Both the position numbers and the translations under genes were made by a program. The notes under the pieces are model-generated. The model did no database searches. It saw nothing but the letters and a program-made list of their open reading frames with translations, and was not told the DNA's origin. From Plicaturopsis crispa FD-325 SS-3 (lineage: Eukaryota; Basidiomycota; Agaricomycetes; Amylocorticiales; Amylocorticiaceae), in contig KN832561.1 in the NCBI GenBank assembly GCA_000827205.1, positions 1,490,072 through 1,554,071 of the forward strand: DNA of 64,000 nt. Reading direction: 5' to 3'. Positions 32,355 through 43,400 of the stretch are shown here, in pieces; position 1 is the first letter of the stretch, and every line of letters starts with the position of its first letter.

Positions 32355-35300
32355 TTAGAGATCTTCATCGTCCGATATGTGGATCTCGTCCGCGTTACCG
32401 GCAGCAGCAGCATCTGGGGCGGCAGCAGCGTCACCCTCCGGTGGCTCGAACCCGCTCCTCTCCTTCGCAGCAACGAACGCAGGCCCCTTGGTCCCGCTCG
32501 CCGCCTCCGCCGCAGCCATCGCATCCCGCTCGCCCTCCGCCTCTTCCTCCGCAGCCAGCTTCGCGCCCGACCGCGCCGCGATAGTCTGCGCCGCGAGGTA
32601 GCTCGCCTCGGTGTTGAACTGCGCCTGGACGCTGCGCTTGATGCGCAGCATCTCGCGGAACGTGTCCTCGGAGCCGGTCTCGATCTCGAAGCTGTTCCAC
32701 TCCGCCCAGAACGTGGGGTCGACGCGCGGGTCGCAGAACTGCGAGGCATGCGCGTAGATCGCGCGCGCACGGTCGATCTCGCCGAGTTTCCGCTCGAGCG
32801 CGGCGAAGCGGAGACACATTTCGGCGGTCTGGCGGTCTGGGAGCGACTCGAGGGCGCGCTCGTAGATGGGTCGTGTGGCGGGAAGGCCGTAGTTGGCTGT
32901 TGCTTTCGCGATGTAGATAGAGAACATCTATATGGACGGGCAGTATTATTATTAGCGGTGAACGACTTTCTTCGTTGTGCGGAAGCGTACCTCGAACTTG
33001 TCTGTGTCTGCTACGACTTGTGTGGCCCGGTCGTACACCGACATGGCGCGTTTTGCGAGGCCGTAGTCTTCTTCTAGTTGGGCGTACATGAGGAACAACG
33101 GTTTACACGACTTGGGTGGGCATTTCTCCAGAGCTTGCTCAAACAGGTCTCGAGCCCGCTCCAATTTCGAGCCGCCCTGTAAAAGAATTAGCGAGAGGGA
33201 AACAATGAGACCACACCATCACTCACATATCGCTTGACGAATTTGGATAGGTATATGTTCCAAATTTCGAACGATACAGGGAAAGTGAACAGTTCGACGC
33301 CACGTTCATACACCTTGAAGCTGTCCTCGAAGTACTTGTTTTCCTCGAGGAACAAGGCGTAATTTATGATGATTTGAGCATTTGCGATCCGCAGCTCCAA
33401 GATCTTGTCGTACACGCTTTTCGTGGTCTCGACTGTGCCAATAGATTCCTCGATATCGACATAGAACGACCACAACTTGATTGACTTGAAGAGGCGTGCT
33501 TGAGCGGAGAGTGACTGCATGCAATTGGTGAACAATTGAAAAATAAGATAGGACGAGGACATACGTGGTCGTGGTAGTTGATTTTGGTGTTCTTCGGGAT
33601 AGCCGTCGCACGTTGCATGACGCGAATGGCCTCGTCGTAGTTCCTAGAACATCCTGTTAGCAAGCCGCTCAGTGCTAAGGGAAAAAAATTACGCACTCTT
33701 GGCGGATCTCCATCTCAGACCATTCACACCACACCTCAGCCAGATCTTCCACTGCCTTGAAGTTCACCTTCGTGCCCTTCTCAAGGATCTTGCGTGCACT
33801 GTCAAGGTCGGGTTCGGCCTGTCCACTAGTCCCACCCTCCTCGTAGAACTTCGCAAAATTCACGTATAACCGGTGGAAATTTGCCGTCGCTTTCCGTGGA
33901 TGTATCGTTTCGAGGGCTTTGGTGTAAGTTTCCGCCACCTGGGTGAAACAATGAGGCCCACAATGCATGCCGTGCATGAATAACGTACCTTCTCATCGTC
34001 ATCTCCCCATAATGCGACCCGCTTTTCCCATTCTTGGACATCGTTAGTATTCCGCCGAATCAACACGTCGTTGACCAGGAATGGTCTCCGGTCCATGAGG
34101 TCCTCGAACTCCTTCATGCGCACATCCAATTCCCGTTCCGTCTCCTTCACATCTTCTTCGTCTTCATCCTCGTCTGGCTCCGCCAAGCTTTCCATCATAG
34201 CACTGATTAACGACTCGCTGAACTCGGAGTACGCGTCAAATATCTGCGTGAAATCCCGAATGGTCAAGACGCTGCTGATGCCGGCCTCAAATGTTGCTTT
34301 TGCGCGCTCGAACTCGCCCCGTTTGATCCAGTATGTCGCGAGACCGGCCCACAACCTGCCCGCCTGGTCTTTGTATACTGACAGGCCATCCCTCTGGACG
34401 ATACGTTCGATGTTGAGTTTCCGCGGACTCCTCGGGTCCTCATCTTCGTCGTAGGGCGCAGCAGCTGTTTTGCCGTCTGAAGAGACAGGCACGGCAGGTC
34501 CCGCTATCCGTATGAGCTGGCCATTACGAGAGGCAGGCTCTGGGACGGTTTTCGACGCTTCAGCTTCCTCAGCTTCGGCCTCATCGTTTGCCTTGTGGGA
34601 CTCTACCGTTTCCTCCACGTCCAATCCCACCTCCTCTGAGAATCGTTCGACCACGTCTAGCCAGTCCCCGAGTAGTTGGTACGGACTCTTTCCCTCCGGA
34701 CTGGTGTATTCGCCTCGTGCGGCTTTCCGGGCCAGGCCGAGTAATAGCTTCGCAGCCTCCAACGGTCGAGGAGCAGGGTTTTCTGGCGCTAACAGTAGCG
34801 CTGTGTAATGTTCCGTGACACTGGGGTCAACAGCGAGGTACCTGCGATAGACCGAAACGGTTGTCGCGCCGCCACGAGTTTCCGCCCACAACAGGTAGCG
34901 CACCCATATGCGAGAATGGAGAGATGGAGGTAGTGTCCGTAGGGAACGATCGAAGGTGCGGCGCGCGTGCGTATACGATATGACCGGCGGACAAGACGGG
35001 TGGAAAAATATTGACAGGTACATGAGCCATAGGCGTGGTAGCTGGAAATAATTGAGCAAAAACGCGTTAATAGAGACATGGGCGACGTACGTTTGGCAAC
35101 CACATAAGAGCCCTCTCAAACGTAGCAATAAGCGATTTCCACTCCTCCCAGCCTACAACGCCGTCCAGACCTCCCTCCCATAGCTCCAAGTCCTCCTTCT
35201 CCTCCTCAAGCGCGTCTTTCATTGCCGGAAACTTCTTCTTGCCGCCAGCCTTTTTCTTCACGACAAGTTTGCCCAGCACAAACGACATCCGCATATGAAG

Positions 35301-35666
35301 ATACGACTTCCATAGTTTGAAGGATCCAGGGAACTGTACCAGCGCAGATTCGTATATGTACGTTAAACGTTGCAGGGAGGTTCGCGCGAGCGGTGTGCTC
35401 AGTGGTCCTAACAGCGTAGCGATTTCCGCTGGTAGATGTGGGGGCTGTTCCAGTTTTTGTTGGACGTAAAACTCCTCCCGTGTAGTGTTGATTGCGGTCC
35501 ACCAAGCACGAGATGAGGACGGGTTCCGGAGGAGGTCTTCTTCTCGGTGAACGTCTTTCGGTGAAATGAGGTTTTCGTTCGTCGTGGGCGTCGGAATAGG
35601 GTATGTCAGAGGGAAATAAGAAGTCATAGCCTCCAGAGACGGCATTTTTGAAGCTACAGAGGGCAT
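32355..35666 (-). CDS. SYF1: SYF1/XAB2 pre-mRNA splicing factor, HAT repeats
   Basis: Syf1 is a scaffold of the NineTeen complex in the spliceosome and is built of HAT/TPR helices. The N-terminus contains EEDLLRNPSSSRAWWTAINT, then repeats such as TYIYESALVQFPGSFKLWKS, ARRTFDRSLRTLPPSLHSRI, WVRYLLWAE, FERAKATFEAGISSVLTIRD, IYERALESLPDRQTAEMCLR and RARAIYAHASQFCDPRVD. A disordered acidic insert lies near 34440-34600 and an acidic C-terminus ends in HISDDEDL. About nine introns of 50-60 nt. Total length about 1,000 residues, slightly above human XAB2. The start at 35666 is followed by an in-frame ATG at 35642, and either could serve. Confidence 0.94.
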
Positions 35667-35900
35667 TTTTGGATAAGAACGCGCAAGAAATGCGCCGTTC
35701 GAAATGGAGGCGGGAAGTCAGAGACAGTTGCAAGAATTGTTTGAAGTCCATGTTCCCACGGTCAATAACTTGGACCTTGGTCAAGGATTGATTCAATCAT
35801 TATTGACTTTGTTTTGAAGACCTTCACCTCGACGCGTAAACCGGGATCTGCTGTATTTCTATCACTTAATTAGTTCCTGTCGGGACGAGCTTGAATAACT
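35667..35900. promoter_or_regulatory. Bidirectional promoter, SYF1 / BET4
   Basis: 234 bp between divergent starts; AT-rich in the middle. No specific site identified. Confidence 0.45.
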
Positions 35901-37286
35901 ATGGCACGCACATCAAGCTTTTCCGGAAAGATTGTTCCTAACAGCAATGTGAAACTAGCACGGCGGCAAACGCGTCCGCCAAAGCAAGGAAGCTATCGAT
36001 GCCAGGAGGCAACGAGAGGCATCCAAACTCAAAGAGTACCTTGCGCTTACGGACGATGTCCTAGCCAGGGTACGTCACCTTGCATTCACCGGTCAATTCT
36101 GATACATCAGCTATCGTTTGTAGAAGAAGAGACGGGATTGGAGTCGAGACGCCTTTGAGCAAACCCTCCAACTCTTGCACATAAACCCGGAATTCTATAC
36201 TGTATGGAACTATAGGCGAAACATCCTTTTGAACGGTATTTTTCCTGAAAGGTTGGTGTGGCTCGGGGTCATATCCAATGATTCCGCGACACTGACCTGA
36301 CGCGCTAGTACTGCGGAGAAAATCAATACTCTGCTATCAAACGAGCTCTCGATGACCACTGCAGCGCTCAAGGCGCATCCCAAAGTCTACTGGATATGGA
36401 ACCATAGAAGATGGTGCCTTGAGAATGTCCCCGACGGCCCTGGAGGAAACGACAGCGAAGGCGATCCGCACGGTTGGAAGAAGGCCAACTGGGACAGAGA
36501 GTTATTCATCGTCCAGAAAATGCTCGATGCCGACGCACGAAACTGTAGGCTATCTCATACACGATTATCCTTTCTCTCTTGTCTGACGCCGCACAGTTTT
36601 GGCCTGGGACTATCGCAGATACGTTCTGGCTAGCATGCCAGTACCCCGCTCCGACGCTTCCGAGTTGGCGTATACACGTCGTAAAATCGACGCAAATTTC
36701 TCAAACTTTAGCGCATGGCACCAACGTTCTAAGGTGTTCTCCTCTATGTGGGCTAGCGGCACACTGGACCCGACGAAATCAAGAGAACAAGGTATTTGTT
36801 TATTTGTGCAGTATTGGACGGAGAACTTATGTGTATGAATTATATGACTCACGAAGAATTTGAACTCGTAACGAATGCTATGTACACGGACCCAAATGAC
36901 CAGAGTGTGTGGATGTACCATCGCTGGCTCATTGGGACAGGTGGGTACAGTTCTGTATGTTTGCTGTCAGCGTGTCTGATCAAGGCAAGGCGAGGATCTG
37001 GATATTCTTGACCGCGAGATAGGCCTCATCCAAGACTTGCTAAACGAGCAGCCTGATTCCAAATGTACGCGTGTATATACATATCATGTTCGGCTTATTG
37101 ACCCAAATTCCAGGGTGCATGGAATCCCTTGTGTACTATAAGCGGCTGCTTTCAAAGCACCGACCAGAGAAGGGGGATGAGTTGACACAAGAATGTGCAG
37201 GATTGCTGAAGGAACTGGAGACATTGGACCCGGATCGGAAAAGGAGATATCAGGAGATAGGTTCGCCATTTCCTGTCAGATGTTAG
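35901..37286 (+). CDS. BET4: Rab geranylgeranyltransferase alpha subunit
   Basis: The alpha subunit of Rab GGTase (type II) prenylates Rab GTPases. It has five prenyltransferase-alpha repeats: [74 protein letters not shown] and [19 protein letters not shown]. The first codons are unusual. The frame [20 protein letters not shown] needs a start Met and His just before it, and only the ATG at 35901 joined by a 55-nt GC..AG intron (35904-35958, branch CTAAC at 35938-35942) supplies them, giving MHGGKRVRQ as in relatives. Reading straight from 35901 gives an unrelated frame that stops early. Six or seven introns; about 330 residues. Confidence 0.92.
35904..35958 (+). other. Proposed GC-AG intron directly after the BET4 start codon
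   Basis: The sequence after ATG begins GCACGC and ends ACTAG. A CTAAC branch motif lies 16 nt before the acceptor. The length, 55 nt, is typical of this window and restores the conserved reading frame. Confidence 0.6.
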
Positions 37287-38243
37287 CTCAGTCATCGATT
37301 AATATATTCCTCGCAGCGAAGAGTGTACAATGAACAACATGTATTTATTATGCAGGCGTACCTCTCGGGGCGCGATGAATCCAATTAAGTAACACACAAC
37401 TTGTCCAAGTGTCGGCAAGCTAATATCGCAGGATACTTACCCTGACTTACAGGCGGTGGCAGGATTACTTCTCGGGCCAGGCAGCCACTTTTCCTTCACC
37501 CCCCGCTCGCTCCGTGAGCTTTTGCTTTGACCTTCTTCGCTCAATTTACTGCGTTATTTGCTAGGTATCGAGAAATTCGAGTATCTTTGTCACGTCCAGA
37601 CCATCCCGTTACGGGAGATACGCTTTCCACGACTTCTACGACACTGCAGTCGGTCACTATGATTCTTGACATTCGTGTTCCCGCTCAAGTAGCAGCAGCG
37701 TCGACTTCAAGGGGTATTAATGTCCAAAAAGGTAGGTAGTAGTCGTCTGCAGACCGCCATGTACTGTACGTCGAGGGCAGCAGAGCGGTGAACGTTTGAA
37801 CACGAACAAATATTCCTCAAGTCAATTGTTTACACTCAGAGCAGACTCGGAGTGTTATGACCAATGATAACCAAGGTTATCGAGCTGTCAAGTATTGAAT
37901 ATTGAAGGAGAGCTCTATGCGACAGCCTAGCATTATCGTACTTTTGTAAAATGCAACTCAACTCACAATCTTCCCCACCGAGCAATACGGATGGGATCTG
38001 CAGAAACGTCTACATGAGTACAAATTACATTGTTATTGCAGCTAGTTCCATGTACAAATTGAGGAAAACTAGTCCATACAGCAGCCACTGTCGAGAATGG
38101 ACTCAACGACAGATGAAGGCGAAGTGAAGTGCGTCTTCCGCACAGGTAGTATGGATCACGCTTATGGTCACAGCACTGGGATCCTGTGTGTTTTCAGTTA
38201 ACAGAATGATGACTTCTTCAGCAAAGTGCACTTACAAACGAGG
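37287..38243. other. Intergenic region between BET4 and GLO2 (convergent)
   Basis: About 955 bp between two 3' ends. Only short frames are present. A C-box-like ATGATGA lies near 38204, but I see no matching D box or guide stem, so no snoRNA is called. Confidence 0.45.
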
Positions 38244-39325
38244 TCACCCACGAAAATTGTTCTTGAGCTCGCGCAGCTTATCCATGACTGCACTAGGCGG
38301 CGTACTCTCCGACGAGTTCGTCGCTTTCCTGTAATGCATCAGTAGATTAACAATGAATGCTTGCAAGGTCAGGATCATAATCGCGCAGAACAGCCACTCA
38401 CAGCACCGCATCGCTATTTAGGCGCATGAATACATTCCACTCGGTTTCTTCGCCGATGGTTGTCTTACCCACGGTTTCCCCTGCCTTCACCTGCGCCGCG
38501 AGACGCTTCAAGCTAGGGTTCTCAGGGTCGATATGGGCGCCGAACGCGACGTTTCCGCCCGTATATTCGTGACCGGCATATACGAGAGTGGACGGAGGAA
38601 CAGACGCCGCAAGGTGCTGCAAGGAATTGTGCATCTGCTCGCCAGTGCCTTCGAAGAAACGCCCACATCCAGCGGGGAATAGTGTGTCCCCGGTAAATAC
38701 GCCACCAGGATGCGTCTCAGCTGACGTAGGCGAGGTAAAATGGTAGCAAATAGAGTCCTGGGTGTGGCAAGGGGTGGCTATGCATCTACTCATGGAATCA
38801 GCTTGATGAGAGCAACATCTACGATGCGAGGGATACGGACTTAACGCTGATGCCCTCGCCGATGGTGAAAGCATCCCCTTCCTTCACCAGAGTCGTTAAC
38901 GCTGGGATTTGGCGGCTTCCGCCAAAGATGGGGGCGTCTGGGTAGGCGGCCGCCTGTGCGCGCCAAGCTTCAGCGCGTGTGCATCAAATGTCCGGTGTGG
39001 TTCACGTACAAATTTCTGTGGTCCACACATGTAAGCATCGTCCAACCGAGAACCAGAGTGTATAGCACACCTCGTTTCCCCCGCTATGATCGTTATGATG
39101 GTGTGTGGTGAGAGCGGCTACGATGGTAGCGCCTGCAGCCTCCGCCGCCGCGCGCACCTTGTCAACGTCGTACGGGTCGACGGCAGCTGCAAGCAATGAT
39201 GGCTCGTCCACGAGTAGATACGCGTAGTTGTCGGATCTAACAGGAACTGGAATGACTTTCATGTTTCGTATAGATGAGGAAAAGAAAGAGCGCCTGGCAA
39301 ATCTGCAAAAGGAGGTAAAACGCAT
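38244..39325 (-). CDS. GLO2: Hydroxyacylglutathione hydrolase (glyoxalase II)
   Basis: The enzyme splits S-lactoylglutathione to lactate and glutathione with a binuclear metal centre. The motif TTHHHNDHSGG holds the metal ligands, with further blocks ALTTLVKEGDAFTIGEGI, GGVFTGDTLFPAGCGRFFEG and LVYAGHEYTGGNVAFG. The C-terminus ends MDKLRELKNNFRG. Two starts are in frame. The ATG at 39325 gives MRFTSFCRFARRSFFSSSIR, a typical mitochondrial presequence; the one at 39262 gives MKVIPVPVRSDNYAYLLVD, the usual cytosolic start. Four or five introns. Dual cytosol/mitochondrion location from one gene is likely. Confidence 0.92.
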
Positions 39326-39466
39326 CTGGGCGTGAGTGCCAAGCTGTGGCCTGTAGCAATCTTGCTCTTGACGCTCATCTGCAACTCTCTGGCGACTTTT
39401 ATACCCCCTTTATCGCCTCTTGTTCCTGTTTCTTTGCATAGTGCTGGTCACATTGCCCGCTAACGA
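39326..39466. promoter_or_regulatory. Bidirectional promoter, GLO2 / membrane protein
   Basis: Only 141 bp between the two starts; pyrimidine-rich toward the right. No specific element seen. Confidence 0.35.
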
Positions 39467-40196
39467 ATGGCTAAACGGTTGCACTTCACGGTACGCGTCT
39501 AGTTTGGCCCCAGTCCAAGTGCTCTTCGTCCTGACACCGTCCCCAGGAACACACCCAGAGATCGCCACAAAACAGCGATGGCGACGAAGATGGCGGGGAT
39601 GACATTGATAGTGGTGGGATAGAGCACGTCAACGGTGAAAAGTGCTGTTCGGACGACGGTATGTGCTACTCTCCAGTCTAGCCGCCATCCCGCTCATCGT
39701 ATTTGCAGCTACATCGCAGTGTTTCGATAAATATCCCCCGTGCGCGTCTATACAAGCGACCCCGTCTGATACGTCGATACAATTCCCGACGGCGTTCCCA
39801 GCGTCGTCGACGGGCACGTCCTCTGTCCCATCAACCACCGGTCCCCTCGCACTGTCGACACCGGCCCCTTCCGCTCCCGTCGAGAAGAATGGTGCGGTGT
39901 CTACGCACGCAGGCCAGATCGCTGGCATAGCCATCGGCAGCGTCGTTTTCCTTCTCCTCCTCGCCCTCGCCGGTGGCCTGCTGTGGCGTGCGCGGAGACG
40001 ACGGAGGCGCATGCCCCCGAGCGCAGAGTTTATGCGCGCTGCACAGAAATCACCGTTCACGGGAAGATCTACGCCCGGCCCCGCTGATGATGGCTTGGAG
40101 GACGCGAGTGCGCCGCCGCCGCCGTTTACGCGCGGTGCGTGGCAAGGCGATGTTATCGAAAAGGCAGAGGAGCGTAGGAGGGTCGGTGGAATGTAG
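39467..40196 (+). CDS. Single-pass membrane protein, N-terminus uncertain
   Basis: The sure part is the last exon (39709-40196): QCFDKYPPCASIQATPS, a Ser/Thr/Pro-rich stretch of about 55 residues, one transmembrane helix (IAIGSVVFLLLLALAGGLLW) flanked by RARRRRRR, and a cytosolic tail. Two N-termini are possible. One uses ATG 39467 and introns 39491-39546 (branch CTGAC) and 39659-39708, giving an acidic segment with NSDGDEDGGDDID and KCCSDD. The other reads through 39659-39708, where YVLLSSLAAIPLIVFA would be a fine signal peptide, but no ATG is available in that frame without another splice. Such proteins are common wall or sensor proteins in basidiomycetes; the function is unknown. Confidence 0.55.
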
Positions 40197-40405
40197 TGCC
40201 CTGCATCCACGCAGCTGTTTCTTCATAAATTATACATTTCAAGGACGACGCTATTTATCTTTCCATCTCCTTAGCTTTATAATGTACTGTGCGGTCTGTT
40301 CAATATGTTGTTCAATGTGTACCCAGCCAGCCAGCGAAATGCCATTAATATTCTCGAGTTTCAGCTCATACGTGTACACCCCGCGCTCTCTTACTTACCA
40401 CCACG

Positions 40406-43400
40406 ATGGCTTCATCTCAGCCTCTAAATAATGGCTCGGTCTCGACGAAACACGTCCTGTATTCTGAAATACTCGCCGTCACCTCCGCCATGCGCAAGAA
40501 CGCGCGCTGGGCCTCGCACACGCACTCGCTCAACGCCCGAGACTCCGCGTTCGCAAGCAGCCTCGGACTCAGGCGCGCAGTGGGCCCCTCGTACGCCGGG
40601 CGCAGGACGCGCGAGGCCGATCTCATGGCAGGCTTCGAGGAGCTCAAGAGGACCGTACGGGACCAACACGGTGCGTAACACGTACGTCGCCCGCAGAGGC
40701 ATAGCGCGCTGACCGCGCCCTCGCTCGCAGACTTGGACGCGGTGCCGCTGCCTGCGATCCTCGGTCCGTTCTTCGCCCTCATACGATCGCCGCTGTCGAC
40801 GGGCCCTATAACGTCGGCGGCGCTCACGGCGCTGCATAGCTTTTTTGTGACTGGGCTCATCTCGCCGCGTGCGTCGCAACTCGACGTCGCGCTCACGGAG
40901 CTCAGCAGCACTGTCTCTCATTGCAAATTCGAGGCTAGCGACTCGTCTGGCGATGAGGTGGTGCTGTTGAAGATCATGACTGTGATCGAGGATTGCATGT
41001 GCGGAAGCGTTGGCGGAATGCTAGGCGACGTCGAGATTTGCGAGATGTTGGAGACGGTTCTCACCACGTCATGTCAAATGCGCCTTAGTGGTGCGCTTCA
41101 CCCCTCATTTTCGTTGCGTCGCATTTGACCATGAACGACAGATACACTGCGGCGTTTCGCTGAGACGTGCATGCACGCGCTTGTGCGTGTTGTATTCAGA
41201 CGGCTGCACCACCTCGACCCCGATGCGGAAGAGGAGAAGCTACGCGCAAACGACGAAGACCAAGAAGGCGAAATCAAAATGACGGTCTCGACGAACACGG
41301 TAACTGCACTGGACGGGTCACCCGATATAAACACAGACAGTCACTCCGAAATCGCGGAGCCAGTGACTCTTCCCTCTCCAACGACGAATTCCCGACGTCC
41401 AGAATGTAGGTGTCATCCTGATAATTCGCAAACAATCATTAAACATGCCCCATAGTCGGACTTCCCTCTATCCTAGAACTCCTAAGGGTACTCATTAATA
41501 TCCTTGACCCCAATGACCAGCTTCATACCGACTCTACCCGACTCACGGCGCTTGGGATCTTGAACGCCGCTTTCGAGGTATCCGGGTCGCGCATCGGCGA
41601 CTTCCCATCACTCAAAGCGTTGATACTCGATCCGGGCTGCAAATTCCTTTTCCAACTCGCTCGTTCAGAGAATACTGCCGTCCTTCATTTGGCGCTCCGC
41701 ACAATCTCTACCGTGTTCCATACTATGCGCCGACACCTCAAACTACAACAAGAGCTCTTTCTGGCATTCACTATCGACCGCCTCGCACCACCCGTACCTC
41801 AGCACAAACAAATGCAGGTGGCGGGCGGCACGAACAAGCAGAAGGGTGGCTCACCACGCCCCGGGACGCCTGGAACACCGCAGGGCTCGCCCAATCCCGG
41901 CGCTGAGGCGCCAGCTGAATCGGAGAAAGGCAGTCCGACGCCCCCGCGACCATTGGTATCTCCAGCGCGCGGCGAGACGCGCGACCTGATACTCGAGACC
42001 CTCAGTCAGATATCGCGACACCCAAGCTTTATGGTTGATCTCTACACCAACTACGATTGCGATACTAACTGTGAGAATTTATTCGAACGGCTAACGGACT
42101 TTTTGACCAAGGTATGTCTATGCTCCCTACCTCTTCTACGCGACTAACACTTGTCAGGGTGTATACTCGGTACCATTCACTGGGTCCTTGGAGTCCCAGC
42201 AGCAGAACTCGCAGTTTTTATGTCTGGATCTTTTGTTGACGTTCGTCAATGATATGGCCGCTCGTGCGCAGGGTGTTTGTGATTCCAATTCAGTCTTATA
42301 ATGCTTGAGACTAATCTCTTATATTTGTCTAGTTAAGCCAGCCGTGGCCCTCCGTAAGTAGCACTCCAGCATCTTGCCTCGTCGCATTGCCAATTCACAT
42401 GACTAGAATTTCACCGCCCCTGAGGAACTCATGCAAAGTAAATCGCGGAAGAAACTGGTGCTCACGGGCGTCTCTCGTTTCAACGCAAAACCCAAGACCG
42501 GTCTTGCCTTCTTGGAGGAGAACAAGTTGATTTACTCTGATTTATCCCCTGAAGTGTCACGACCGCAAAGCTTGGCACGATTCCTGAAGAGCTGCACTCG
42601 GCTAGACAAGCGTCTACTAGGCGACTTCATCTCGAGGCCGGATAATATAGAGGTGCTGAAAGCTTTTATCGGACTGTTCGACTTCAAGGATGTGAGTTTT
42701 CCTATATTATATGCCGCGAAGGTTTTGCTGACTGTCCTGCCCACCCACAAGAAACCGATAGCGGAAGCCATGCGGGAGATGCTAGAAGCTTTCAGGCTGC
42801 CTGGAGAATCACAGCAGATTTCTCGCATAGCAGAGACGTTTGCTTCGATATATTTTGCTGCCGGCCCCGGTAAGTTGCTGATAAAGATCTTACGACTATT
42901 GCTCAGTTGTTCGCCACAGCCGAGATCAAGACCGAGGACGCTGTCTATGTTCTCGCATACTCCGTTATCATGTTGAATACAGATCAGCACAGTCCTCAAG
43001 TTCGGGTATGCACCATGAACACATTTAATTACAAGTGGTTTTGCTCACTTGTTAACAGAAAAAAATGACTATCGAAGATTATCAGCGAAATTTGAGAGGT
43101 GTCAATGGCGGCTCAGACTTCTCGCCCGAATTCTTGGTGAGACAATTGGTCATTTCTCCCCATACAACTACCCTGACTTGTCTATAGCAAGACATATACG
43201 ACTCGATACGCAAACGAGAAATCGTCATGCCAGAAGAGCATACGGGGCAACTCGGCTTCGAGTACGCATGGAAGGAGCTCCTAGCTCGCTCGTCTCAGGC
43301 CGGTACGTCGCACGACAGTGTTGAAACATCGATGTCTTGGTTTGTTAAACATTATGTCCCAGGGGAACTGATGATATGCAACTCGGATATATTCGACCTC

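Noticed and set aside
38198-38230. Possible C/D-box snoRNA (ATGATGA motif)
   Set aside because: No D box at a suitable distance and no terminal stem.
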